Assembly: GCA_037954665.1 (NCBI GenBank)
Contig: JBBMOL010000447.1
Coordinates: 209,461-273,460, forward strand
Reading direction: 5' to 3'
Length of the DNA stretch: 64,000 nt
Source of the DNA: Laguncularia racemosa
Lineage: Eukaryota > Streptophyta > Magnoliopsida > Myrtales > Combretaceae
Of the stretch, positions 45,953-58,261 are shown in pieces (positions within the stretch are counted from its first letter, which is position 1; the number at the start of each line of letters is the position of its first letter). The notes beneath the pieces were generated by a model. That model saw only the letters and a program-made list of their open reading frames with translations, ran no database searches and was not told where the DNA came from. A program made the translations under genes and the position numbers.

Positions 45953-48156
45953 TGTCGAGTCTAATTTTTTGCTTTCCCCCATCCTAATCCGATCTAAAAC
46001 TAGACCCTATGCTCATCTAATTTTAAAACCCCGGGACTTAGTTTGGAAATTTTTTCTTTTGATTTTTGGAGTCGCCCACCCAACGTTGTGGGGAAAATTG
46101 AATTAAGACTAAAGGAGGGGAAATTAGTTTTAAATTTGGACCACAAGTCATCGTTATTTCCTCTTCCTTTTTTGAAAAGAGAAAAGGAAAACCAGAGTTT
46201 TTAAGTCCGAGGCTAAAAAAATTAAAACCCTTACGTTCCCCACCTAATCCCCAAAAATTCCTATTTAGAAAATTTTTTTTATTATATTTTTGTTACTTTT
46301 TATTATTTTTTAAATTTTTTTCAGAAAAGTTTTTTTTATTTCATTTTAGGGGTTGACCCGATTGGATCCCTTATGTACATGCTATCCAGATCAAACAAGT
46401 CGTAGTTCTTTTTTTCTGAAAACCTTCAATGTGTTTGTGATTTTAGTTTTGAAATCTCTTTTGCTTTATGTTTTACATTTTTTGGGATGTTTTTTAAAAA
46501 ATCAAAGCCTAAACTTTTTCTGTTTTTTTGAAAATGAATTGAAGGAAAACATCAATTTTGGATTTATTTGAGGAAAATGATTTTTCTAAGTGCTAAAACC
46601 ATTTTTATGATTCTTTGAAATTTTTATTAATTTTTTTATTTTGAAAATTTTTTAGTTTTTTTAGTTCTTCCCGATTTTTCCCTTATTCTTCTACAATTTT
46701 TTTTTAAAATTTTTTTATGATTTTTTTCATGTTTTTGTATTTTTTTTTATCATTTTTATTATTTTTATTTTTTTAAATGATATTATTTAAATTTTGCTAA
46801 TTTTTGTGAATTTTGGTTAAGATTTATGCTAAGCTATTTTTTTATCCATTTTGAATCAAAAATTTTTAAAATTTAAATTCCCAAAAAATTTTTATTGTTT
46901 TTCCCAAACTTTTTTATTATATTTATTTTTCTTTTTTATTATTATTTTTTTTTTTTTTTCCCCATTTTTTAAATCCAAAAAAAACCTAATTTCTACATTT
47001 TTCCTACTTATGGAAATAAAACATAAAGCACAAAAAATAACCAACAAATAAAAATCAAATAAAAATCAAACAAATATAAGTAAAATAAATAAACAAAATC
47101 GAAAAAATAAAAAAAAAAAATCCGAAAATTTGACTTACCTGGACCGGTTGGTGCCGGTCGATTCGGTCGGCGATTCGGGTTTGGATGGTCGGTCGGATCG
47201 ATCGACACGGCGGCGAGAGTCGTCACGGCGTTCCGCGATCTTTGCAACGGGTGAGGTGTCGAATCCTAGCTTCTTGAGGGTGCGAATCCAATGGTGGCAG
47301 TGGTTTGCTCTCAGATCGCTCCCTTTATGGTGGTTCAACCCGGTCAATGATCGCGATTTTTGGTTTTTCCTCCGATGCTCTCCGATGCTCTCTTTTTTCT
47401 CACTTTCTCTCAATTCTATCCGTGTTTGGCTCCCCCAACTCCCCCCCCCTCTATTTTTTAGGGGTTTTGAAATCGAGCTGGATAAGCTCGGGTTTCCTCC
47501 ATTGAAGCTAATCGGATTTTTGGTTAAAAAAAACCCAAATCTGATTTTTTGTAAATCTAACGATTTGTTGCGAAATTTTTTTCCAATTAGATATGTTTAT
47601 CTTATTTGTTGAAGATCTATTGGATTTGGCAAAAAACGAATGGAACACCGAAATTCGAATTTTTTTCCCTTTGCCGCGATCTCGGGCCCAAGAAAAACGA
47701 TCACGTGCCCGATGCGTGCTCCCCCCGGCCATCGGAGCGCCACGTGTCCTGGATTTAATAAAAAATGCAAAAAAAAGGAAACTGGGTTCCCCCGCGATTC
47801 GAACCCCGACCCCAGCCCCCCCTGAGCGCTCTTTAGCCCTGGTTTCCCGGGCCGTTGGGCCCAGCCCCCCCTTTCCTGATTTTTTTTTAATTTTGCAAAT
47901 TGCCTATATGCAATGCAATTTTTTATTTTTTTGTATTTTTTGAAAAAATTTAAAAAATTTGGGAAAATTATTTATTTTTATTATGCCATTTCCCGAAATC
48001 ATTTTTCAAAATTGATGTTTTTTTTCCTATTTTTTTTTTTTTTTTTGAATATTTTTATTATTTAAGCTAAATTAAGAAAAATTGAAAAAATTGGAAAAAA
48101 ACAAAAATTTATTATTATCCATTTTATTCATTCCCAAGCAAAATGGGGGTTTTTCA
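45953..48156 (-). mobile_element. 5' LTR of the Tat-like element
   Basis: 2204 bp, plus-strand ends TGTCGAGTC and GTTTTTCA. On the minus strand it has a G+C-rich leader block (47400-47142) ending in CAG|GTAAGTC, followed by U-rich DNA. Near the LTR end it has the ACTACG...GATC...GGGTCAACCC block often seen in Tat LTRs (46410-46345). Confidence 0.78.
47132..47141 (-). promoter_or_regulatory. Candidate 5' splice site in Tat LTR
   Basis: Minus strand CAGGTAAGTC, a consensus plant splice donor, at the edge between a G+C-rich leader and a T-rich stretch. It is also present in the other LTR at 37700-37691. Confidence 0.4.
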
Positions 48157-48161
48157 CCACA

Positions 48162-49155
48162 GGTAGTGATTGTTTTCTCCTCCATGCAAAAGGGTTTTAT
48201 CTCATCACAACACAAAAAAAGATCCAATTTTCCACCCCAAGTCTCCCCTATAACAAACCCAAATTTCCACTGAACCCCTTTTTTCCTTTTCTAACTCATC
48301 TGTATGTTGCGATCCTTAGTCTTAAAAATGGTTTTGGCCCCAAACCCGGTCCCTGCCTTTTTAAACCACTGAAGGGAACACAACTGTCTCAAAACATCTG
48401 GGTCTTTGATGATAGGCTAATCTGACTCTGACCCCAACATCCTCCAATGTTTACTTTAAATAAATCATGAACCTCTATCTCTAAAGTTAACAAAACTCCC
48501 CTTGAACAGTTTCGTCCTCAAATGATCGCTCATCTACTCTGTTCATCGGGATCCCTGAAGTTGGTACATCTGTGACCGAAAAATTTTTTGGGTACTCAAA
48601 AGGTTGGTTCAACTGCTCATGGCCCACTGATGTCTACGAATTGTTGTTGAACCCTTTGAACCTCTGTGGCGACATAAAATTCAGAATATCTTTTTCCTTC
48701 CTTCTGGAATACATAAGTATTCCTAAAGCTACATGTAAGACACCCTATCAAAAAATAAACCCGGGCCAAGCAATATATGGTTTTATACACATAATGGAAT
48801 ATACACTCGATTCATCACAAAAATTACCCAAACACCAAAAGGAACCCTAGCTTTTTGGGTCACATGCAAACTCCCTGATCACTAAGCCAATGCAATTTAT
48901 ACTTCAAGATGTGAAGTATCCAATTTTTTAGTTTCGATATTTAACGATGCTATTTACCACATTGAACAACTACCACCATCGACAATATGGCACAAAAATT
49001 TTCCTTTTCCCTAAAAAGGGGTATGAACAAGTTTTCCCTTTGCTCTTTACCCTTTAAATGCAAATGTAGTCAATGTTTAGGCAAACATAGTATAATGAAA
49101 CTCTCACTAGACATGAGGTGTTCAAACCCAAAACATAATTTTTAAACCTCACACT
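48162..49155 (-). pseudogene. gypsy protease-linker relic, copy B
   Basis: Noisy equivalent of 11383-12393, continuing from 36426-36547 across the Tat insertion. The DGGS site lies near 48980. Frames are broken by noise beyond those in copy A. Confidence 0.6.
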
Positions 49156-50643
49156 TTCACATCCAAGTAACACAACCAAGCTACTTTTTAATACACTCAA
49201 CTACTTCAAGTAGATAGAATTAAATTAAACTACAAGTGTTTAGGTAACTAGTTCAAAACCTCACACTTTAATGACTTGTTGAATTTTAAATTCACTACTC
49301 AAAACCTTCCTTTCTTTTTAAAGGGTTTTCACACAATAAAAAGGGAAAAATGGCACCTTAACACAACACAATGAAACAACTCCATCGTCACAAAACTCTC
49401 TTGCTCACGGTTCATCAAAACACCCACTAAACAATTCTCTAATACAAAAACACAAAACCTCCCAAAAATACACCCACACCCCTTCACTAACTTAAAAAAA
49501 ATACACACCACACACATACACTCCTCTTCAGCCATGGTGCCTCCCCACTTCCCAACAAATTTTCAAACTATAACTTTAAACAACAAAGGCAACTTAAATT
49601 TCAATTCAAAATGAGTTCAATAATCAATATTCTGCAAATGGTAAGCGCTTTTTAAAATTTAAAAGATACCAATTACTACGACTTAATGTTATTTAAAATT
49701 TTAAAATTTAAAACCCCTTTTAATGTGCACTTTCAATCCTGTTTCAAATCTAAAATTTAAAATAATTGTGATTCCCTAATTTCCCTAAAATGCACACATT
49801 ATATAATTCAACTTCCAAAATTTGGGAAAAAACCACTTTTCCCCCTTAAAAACGTTTGCTATCCTAACTACACTCTCACCTTAACCTCAATGTGTACACC
49901 TTAAACCTACACAACTTCCAAAAATTTCCCACATTTTCACCACACATACACGCACAAAAAGCCCATTAAATTTTTACAAAAAACAACTCTACACAAAACA
50001 ACCAGGTGCACAACCTCCCAATACAACCACACAATACTTCAAAGTATACACTTCTTTTTTACTACACAACTCCAAAGCAATTTGCAACTCGTACACCAAA
50101 ATAGCAAAAATTTAAATTTGAAAATCAACTACTTCATAATTGCAACTCTTCCACCCAAATTGGTAGAAAAGATTTTCCCAAAATTTAAACAAACCTCAAC
50201 CCCCAACAATCTTAATGTTTGTTTTGAAAATCAAATAATTCCAAATCCCCCCACATTATTCAAATCTGGGAAAAGCCCCAATTTTTTCCACAATTTTCCG
50301 AAAAAAAAACAATGAAAATGACAATTCTCTTCCTTCAAATTGCTCTTCCGAAATTGCAAATTTAAAAAAAGCACTATCTTCCCTTTCTTTAAATTTCACT
50401 TTTTTCCCCCGAATGAAAGAAAAAGATGATTTCCCTTTAAAACCCAAACAGGTCAACTTAAGCACAAATAATATGTAGTACTCCACGTCCCCAACAATTA
50501 ACACAAGGGAAAAACTTTAACAACCAATTGAAAAATTCATTCTCAATGCACCATTCAGATCAAGGAAAAAAGAACCCTAATTTCTGAATTTCCCAAATTT
50601 TCAAATCCCTCCTGTTTTAAACCTCAACTATGATACCAAAAGA
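49156..50643 (-). other. Family-1 leader, copy B, without Athila
   Basis: Equivalent of 12394-13553 plus 22849-23170, contiguous across about 50290-50310 ('ttttccgaaaaaaaaacaatg'), which is the pre-insertion site of Athila. Noisy, noncoding. PBS-like 'tgatacca' at 50631-50638. Confidence 0.65.
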
Positions 50644-51999
50644 TGATGTGCTCAAAACCAAGTCTAACACATAAAAAACTAATTGAAAATAATTTTTAAA
50701 AAAGTCAATCAAACTAGTTCAACAATTAACAAAATTCCCCCAATATTATGAATCAATTTCCCACAACAACGACGTGACCAAGAATGAATCCAAGTATGAT
50801 GATCTCTGATACCAAAAGATGATTTCGCCAAAACCAAGCCCAAGCACACAAAACCCAATTGAAAGACCATTACACAATGAAACCAAACTATCCCCAAATT
50901 TTCATAAAACCTCAAACTTTATAATTTTTCCCAAAACCACAAAGATAAAAAGTTTGACAATTCAAATCCCCAAAAATGAAAAAGCCGATAAACCCAAAAT
51001 TTTGATTGCCTAAAAGGGGTTTAAGCACAATCAAAAGGAAAAAAATAAAAACCCAAAAAGCAAAAACCCCTTTAAAAACCCAAAACAACAATGGAATTGG
51101 GATGAATTCCAAAGATATAAATGGATCCCCGGAATCATAAACATGAACAATCCTCATATATATACTAATCAAACTTGGGAAACACACCTGATATCAAGAT
51201 TGAGTACAATAAAAACCGTGATTTCCTCTTAAATTAAGCATCGATAAGAAAAAATGAAGTAATGTGATTAATAAAACAATTAAAAAATAATCCAACACAC
51301 TCAATTTATCACGCAATGATTATGAGCAAATTTTACCAAGGAGCAATCTCAATTCACCCCCTAGATATTACACACTAAGAAAAAAAGAAATCACAACAAA
51401 ATAAAATTGAAATTACTCATAATCAAAGTGTTTCACCGCTAAAATTTCACCATGGAAAAAAATTTGATAAGAGTCTAATGATAATTAGAGAACCCAAAAC
51501 CCTTCCAAAAGTTATACCAAATATAAAAAAATGGCCTCCCAAACCCTACTTTAACAAGTATTTAACTTGCCCCCTTTTTAGAGTTAAAAAGTCTACAAAA
51601 TTACAATTTATGTCACTTTAAGTGTCCGGTCTAAAAGACAATTACAAGTAAATGAATGTCCCAAAAGAAGAATACAACATAAATAGTCAAAGAAATAATT
51701 TTTAAATAAAAATATTCTTCATCATGCAAGCCTTTCATGGGAAATTTGTCGACCTAGCTTATTGCTGTTTAGGTCGGCCCCATGGTAACCCACAAGTTTG
51801 AGTCTGAGTGAGTTTGTCTATTCCCCCTGAAAAGCATATAAGATTCTTGTCGAATTTTAATACATGATAAAAAGAAAAGAGGTTATAAACAAATATTCTA
51901 GGTCATTTGCCAAAATGGGCCCTCAATGCCAATATTTGAAATCTTTGGCTCGTCCCTTTTAATGATAAGTCTTGAGGGTTTTTTTGGAATTCCCTATTA
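50644..51999 (-). mobile_element. 5' LTR of gypsy family 1, copy B
   Basis: Noisy equivalent of 23171-24541, with the CATAA target duplication kept at 52000-52004 and the second PBS-like unit at about 50803-50814. Confidence 0.68.
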
Positions 52000-52004
52000 C
52001 ATAA

Positions 52005-52365
52005 AGAGCTATCGAAACTGAAAGATGATGCATTTTGGGTTTTTTTTCTTCTTCTAAATTCTTGTTTAAAAAAATTTATGTAGATTTCACTATGCACTTA
52101 CCAGACTCTCAAAAGCAAATAATCATTTTCAAGTTTTTTTCATTAAAAAATGTTTATTTCTACATGGTTTTATTGCCCTTTTCATCAAAGCACTTCCTAA
52201 CCCTCGACCCTCAAAAATTCTAAATATTTGATCAATAAAAATCTACAACCTTCAACTATTTTTAAATGTGGGTGCTCTTGAAAACCTCATTTTCACAAAA
52301 AAAAAAAAAAAACCCATTTTCATGAGAAAAAAGTTAAAAAAAAAACCGTTTTGGGAAAATTTTTT
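52005..52365 (-). pseudogene. LINE ORF2 fragment, copy B
   Basis: Equivalent of 24547-24913, running past the point where A enters the N gap. Too noisy for a frame. Confidence 0.55.
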
Positions 52366-54129
52366 TTTTCAAATGAATAAAAACCCTCATTTTTATTGTA
52401 AAGAATTAAAAGACCATCTCTTTCATTAAAAGAAAAAGGAATAACTGTAATTTGTCCAAACACCGATCTCGATTATGTAGAGTAGGATATAGAATTTTAA
52501 AAGACAAATGCACCTACACTCTTAGATGGAAGGAAACATAAATTATATTTGAAAGAATAGCTTAAAAGAGAAAAAAAAATCACATTATAACGGGATCTAA
52601 TATAATTTCATGCAACCCTTCTATAGTTATGGAAAGATTGAGTGCAGGGGTTCACCTTATGGCACTTATTAATTAAATTGACTATATGACTTTTTCATTT
52701 TTTATAAGTTATTAAATTATTTTTTATGTGGGCGAGATAAATTACAATTTGGGAAAACTTAGAAATTTTTCAAAATTATTAGAGGGAAAGTAGAGAAGAC
52801 GACATAGTGAATAGGAAATGTATTAATATCTTATCGGGTGGCTCATTTTTCTTGTCTCATACTAACTTGATTTGCTTAGAGTACTTTATAACAAATTCAT
52901 GCATCCCAAGAAAGAAACCCCTTTTCAAGTTGCAAAAAGATTCTTAAAACCTTAAAGATACACCAAGAAGGGGATTTTTTTTTGAAAAAAAAATAAGGAT
53001 TAACCCTAAAGCCCACACATGCAAACTTTTGCAGGGCTACAAATTTAAAGTATCAACAAAAAAGGTATTGCACTTTTTTGGGGGAAAAAAATGATATGGG
53101 GAAGCAGAAAAAAAGTGTAATGTAAAGGGCTACCGCTAAGTAGAATTTCGTGCAATGGGATAAAACATTTGTGGGGCCCTTTTTTTCTAATTTTTTGAAA
53201 ATCATCCTTAAAGCCAAAAGGGTTAACTGGTTTTGGCCAATGAAGCTTATTTGAAAAAGTCACAATAACCATAACTTACAACCACTTTAACAGGGTCAAA
53301 ATAACACAAAGATATCATTGGGATTTCATCAAGGGAAAAAATTTTAGTGGCCTGAATGCACTCCATATTACAATCAAGACATAGATAATTGCATACTTTT
53401 CCCCTAAAGGATTAAACATTTAGTGTTTGAGAAACTGGGATCCAATTGGGAATGAAAGTTCTTATTCACCAGCTAAAGGGGGAGGTGGAAAAATACATGT
53501 ATTTATTTTAAAAAATTTTACAGCTAACAATCTTAGTTTTGGAAATCATTTTAGGAAGTTTCCTATTCTAAGAAAGAATTAATTTTTTTTAATTAGAAAT
53601 TTTAACCATTCTATTTTATATACACCTGGGATTAATCAATAAATAAAAATTGAACCCTATTACATTCAATAGTCCCAAAACGGTGGGCATTAAAAAATTT
53701 TCTTGACTATTATATCACATTATGGAACAACTCTAGCTTGTTTTAAATGAAATGACAATGTTATGAAAAAACAAAAAGTACAATCTAAAATTTGTTTGCG
53801 TGAATAAATTAATTTTTCAATTGACAAACTATAAAATTAAAAATGTGGAACAAGTATCAAGCTATAAATTTAGCCTTCATTATCAAACTTAATTAAGGCT
53901 TTATGAATGCAATAATTTGAATCAATATTAATGAAGAAGAAAATGTGCAAAAGATGGATGGGAAAGAAAGTTTTTAAAGGGTGTTGTGCATTTATAGTAC
54001 AAAATAGTTTGCATGACTCCACAGGTGTAACTTTTAAAGTTGTTTAACATACTTTTGGCCAATTCCCCAATTTTCAAAGATTTGATTACAACCTTTTATA
54101 CTGTACCGTCAAGATGTTTAAATTTCTTA
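52366..54129. other. Spacer without recognised genes
   Basis: AT-rich; mostly clean to about 52960, then noisy. No frame of note. By position it should correspond to sequence hidden in the gap at 24914-25413. If the LINE continued it would be here on the minus strand, but I see no RT motif. Confidence 0.5.
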
Positions 54130-56420
54130 CTACATACATATATAAAAAATTTTCCCTTATCATTGCTTACACAATCTAGAGGTCAAAACCGTTACTTGGA
54201 TCCCTGTTTTAGCTTTTGCCCCCACAGCTAAAAATTAAATAACGTAGTGTACACCAAATTGTAAACCTATTAAATAAAATTTTTTGTTTTTTTTGTCTTT
54301 TAAGATGGGGTCCCAAAAGTTTTTAATAAAACTAGTTTAAAAGATTTATGGTTGGCCCCAAAGGGGGTTTAAAAACAAAAAACCCACACAAAAACCAACA
54401 TATAAATGAATCTAATTCTAACGTATACCTAACATAATACAAATTAAATTTAAAAAGTTTGTCCTAGTAAGTGAAACAAAAAAAAAACAAAATTTCCATG
54501 CCCTTTTCCCCAAACATTCTTGAAAAAGTAAATACCAAAATTTATTTTTTCTCAAACATTTTTTTTAAATTTCCCATTTCAACCTTAAATTAGAGGGAAC
54601 ATGAATCATAGTGAAAGAGTAGCATTGAAAAAGAAATATACTTATGTTACAATTTTTGGATCTAAATTTATCATGCAAATATTATAGAGAAAGATAGATG
54701 TGTTTTAATTAAGGGGGGGCATAGATCGTTTTTTTTTTCCCCCCTCTCTTTCTGAATCAACCTAACTTTAGGTTCATTTTGAAATTTTTTTAAATTTAAA
54801 AAAAACATTTGATCAGTTTAATACAAGGGATAGCCATTTTTACACTTGTTGTTTTTTATTTTTTTAAAATACAGTTAAAAATCATAAAAAATTATACTAA
54901 ACTTTGAAAAAAGATGTAATGTTTATAATTCTTTAATATTCTCACTATCTTAATGTTAAATTAGATATATTTAATGAGATTTTACTATTTTTCCTCTACA
55001 AAATTCTAGTTTTAAAAATTAAAAAGTAAAATACGAAACTCAAAACATAGTGAGTTACTCAATGAAAATTAATGAAAGAAAAACGAATAGTAACAGGGAT
55101 CGTTTTTTCTAGCAATCCTAACATTCACAACCTTTTTTTTTTTTTTTTTGGGTCTTGTAATTATTTCACACTTCTTGCCCCATTGCTTAAGTACCAAATT
55201 GCTGGAAAAAAAAATATCGGAACTATAAATTTTATCTAAAGTAAAAAATATTAGGCCCTATAAAACTTAGTCGTATTAAAAAATATGAAAAATTGAACCG
55301 AAAATTAATTTGGATTACCCTACATTATAAATTTAGAATTCAATGCAAAATTCAAAAATTTTATAATAAAACTTGGTGTGTTTTTTTATACTTAAATGTT
55401 TCCAATTAGAAAAAGGGACCTAAATAATAAATCAAAAAAGAAAAAGGGAAGTCTTATCCTTGAAATTTTTCACTTTATAAAAAAAAATTACACCCAATAA
55501 ATTGATCGATGATAAACAGTGCGCTATTATACACAATTTGTATAAATAATAAATTAAAAAAGAAAAAGGAAAGGTGTTACCAAAAAAAACTGCAATCTCA
55601 ATCAGCTTGCATTATTTATTAAAAGGGAATTGAAAAAAATTTAAAGTTTTAAATAGTAAGATCCAGTTAACCACTTGGAGGACTTTTTCATAATCTGCAA
55701 TATATATTTTTTACATTCAATCAAACTTTCCCTACCCATCAAAATTTTCAATAAATTAAAAAAAAAAAAAAAATACAACAAAAAGCAAAAAAGAAAAAAG
55801 AAATACAAACCCCCTTTTGAAACCATTAACCCCACCAATTTTTTATTATCAATGATTATTCTATGGTTTTTTTTAACAGGACTGCCTGACTTTTTATAAT
55901 CCCAATTATAGAATGTATAAATTCTCCCTATTCTCATAACCCAAATTTTTTGCAATTCCCCCCGTTGAGCTTCTCATTTTGGGGAAATATTTATATGGTG
56001 GCGGCTTAGGGAAATTTCTTTATTTTGGGGCCTCTGTGGCCGGGCCCAAAGGGGCAACCCGGGTCACCGGAGTAGGTGCAGCGATTTCCTGACAAAGGAC
56101 TTTTTCCCTTTTGTAGGGTTGAATTTGCAAGAGGTGTTGTAATGCCATCTTTTTTCATAACCCATTGTTCTTGCTCGTCAAACCTACACCGCAACCTCGT
56201 GGGAAATTTTAAATTTTGTCACAAAAAACTATGGTGCAAGTATCATAGCTTTTAGTTTGACCTTCATTTTTAACCTTAATTGAGGATTTGTAATATATAA
56301 AAGAGAAATACTAATTGTCTAGAAGATGAAATGGCGAAATGATGGATGGAGAAAGAGTTTAGGGTATTATCAATTTTAGTACAAAAAAATGAATGACGCC
56401 ACATGTGTAACTTTAGACGT
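54130..56420. repeat. Diverged relative of 1880-5270 without solo LTR
   Basis: Ordered matches: 'gtacaccaaattgtaaacct' at 54250, 'gaatcatagtgaaagagt' at 54604, 'atttaatgagattttacta' at 54969, then the 'ggcttag' segment at 56002 and 'tatcatagct' at 56242. At about 54650 the flanks meet without the LTR found at 2358-3356. Confidence 0.6.
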
Positions 56421-58261
56421 TTTTTAAAAAAAATTTTGGGACCAATTACAAATTAAAGATTTGCCCTGTTACCTAAATTTTTTCGTTCAAGATTTGGAAT
56501 TCTTTCATATACATATACCGACGACTTATTCCATTTCATTTCATGCAAAAAAATTTAAACAAAATTATCATAATCCCATATGCTGTCCATACAATATCTC
56601 GTAAAACAGGGAAAATTAAATGAAATCGCTTCCTTTTTCTTTAACAGCTCGATGGTGATTTTTCCCCGGGGATTTCACCCCGGGTCTAATTAAATTGATT
56701 TAAAAAATTTTCCCTTTTTGCATGCGGGTTTTTATACGAAGATTTCCTATATAAATTTTACAAAACAAACTGATAATTCTTCCACGATATTTACGAGATT
56801 TCCTCTAGTATTCAATTGTCTTTTTATTTATTTTTTACCATAATATATATAGTCAAATACTTTCACTTTGGACTTTACCCTGTAGGATTCTATTTAACTT
56901 TTTTAAATTTTTAAACGAGTGCATTTGTTAAAAACCCCGGGGGGGGGAAATAATATGAACTAAATAGAATTTTTTAATTTAAAAGTTTTTTCTCACCTAT
57001 AAAAACCAATTTTTTGAGTTGGACTCTTTTCTTGGGATTTGCGTTAGATACTCTCGTTGAGACAACCCTGTAAAAAAAAAATTTTAAGGAGTTCCTCTAC
57101 TATCAGATGCTCAAAATGAAATTGTTGTGAGAAAACTACAGGCTTTTTTCCCAAAAGATAGGGTGTACCTATAAGATAAATATGAGGGGGTTTGAATTTG
57201 ACGTGAAAGCAATTGGTTTGAGTTTACAAAAATTATTAATTTTACCTAGGGAATGCATAAGTATACAACGCGTGAAAACAACAATAGTAATAAAAAAAAA
57301 TAAAATCAAAGTTGTAAAACACAAGATACTACTAAAATAAAAATGGGGGGAATATTGAAGAGAAAAAATTATGTCACCCCTCTCAAAACCTCCATGAAAA
57401 GGGGACGTCTAAGAAAACAGGCTGTAAGAAAATTAAATAATGGAGATGAAACTGAAGTAGATATAAAATTTTTTTATCTTGTTGAAAAGTATTTCCCCAT
57501 GGGAAAGCTGGTCCATTGAAATTTCTTTTAACAATTCTTGTACATCTTAAATTTTATGTAATTTTTCAAAAGAAAATTTAAGAAAATATATATAAGTATA
57601 CATGCATGCCCCAAAGGATTTGAGAAAGGGTATAAATTTTTTTCCTTTTGGGAAAACATCTCATCCTTGATAAACAAAAAAAGAAAAAAAAAAAAAAAAA
57701 AAACAAGAAATCTTAGCCTTAAATTAGGGGTGTAAAAACCCCATAAATTTAATAATAACAAAAATTTATTTATGATGAAATAAAAAAACCTATTTTAAAC
57801 AGGGTAAATTTTGAAGCACAAAATTAGATAATTAGGACCCCACTGGGAAATTGTAATAAGTAGAAAAAGGAAATTTAAAAAGCATAAGTTTGGGAAGTTA
57901 AAAAAATTTATAATATATATTTATATTTAAGTATTTTATTCAGAATTTTACAAAATTTTTATATAAAAATATTGTAAAATTTTAAAAAAAATTTAAAAAG
58001 ATTGTTAGTATGATACAATCAATCCATAAATTCCATTTCATCCCAACTTACTTTGCTATGAAGGGTTTGGGCTCAGAATAAACACTATAGTTTTTTCTCT
58101 CTCTTTCCCTTTTACTCAATCATCCTTAGAATGAAAATTTAAAAAATAATGAATCATAAAATTTCATTTCATTTTTAAAAATAATAACTTTTTCAACGTC
58201 CCCTAAATAAAAAACCATGAACCTCCCTGTAAACCTCGTAAAGGTACTTCAAAAAAAAATC
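56421..58261. other. AT-rich spacer
   Basis: First part (56421-56560) resembles 30090-30245 and 54020-54140. The rest has no known match in the window and no supported gene. Confidence 0.5.

Larger units (their letters stand above)
36548..48156 (-). mobile_element. Tat/Ogre-like LTR retrotransposon
   Basis: An 11.6-kb insertion in the family-1 pol relic of copy B, with target duplication CCACA (36543-36547, 48157-48161); A 11375-11390 shows the uninterrupted site. Orientation is minus: a PBS reading TGGCGACTCG (tRNA-Arg-like) abuts the LTR at 45953, and a purine tract AAGGGGGGCAG abuts the other LTR at 38622. LTRs exceed 2 kb and 3' tandem repeats lie at about 38985-39660, both known traits of the Tat lineage. 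Fragments of RNase H and integrase are readable on the minus strand. Heavy consensus noise prevents judging whether the original is intact. Confidence 0.8.
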
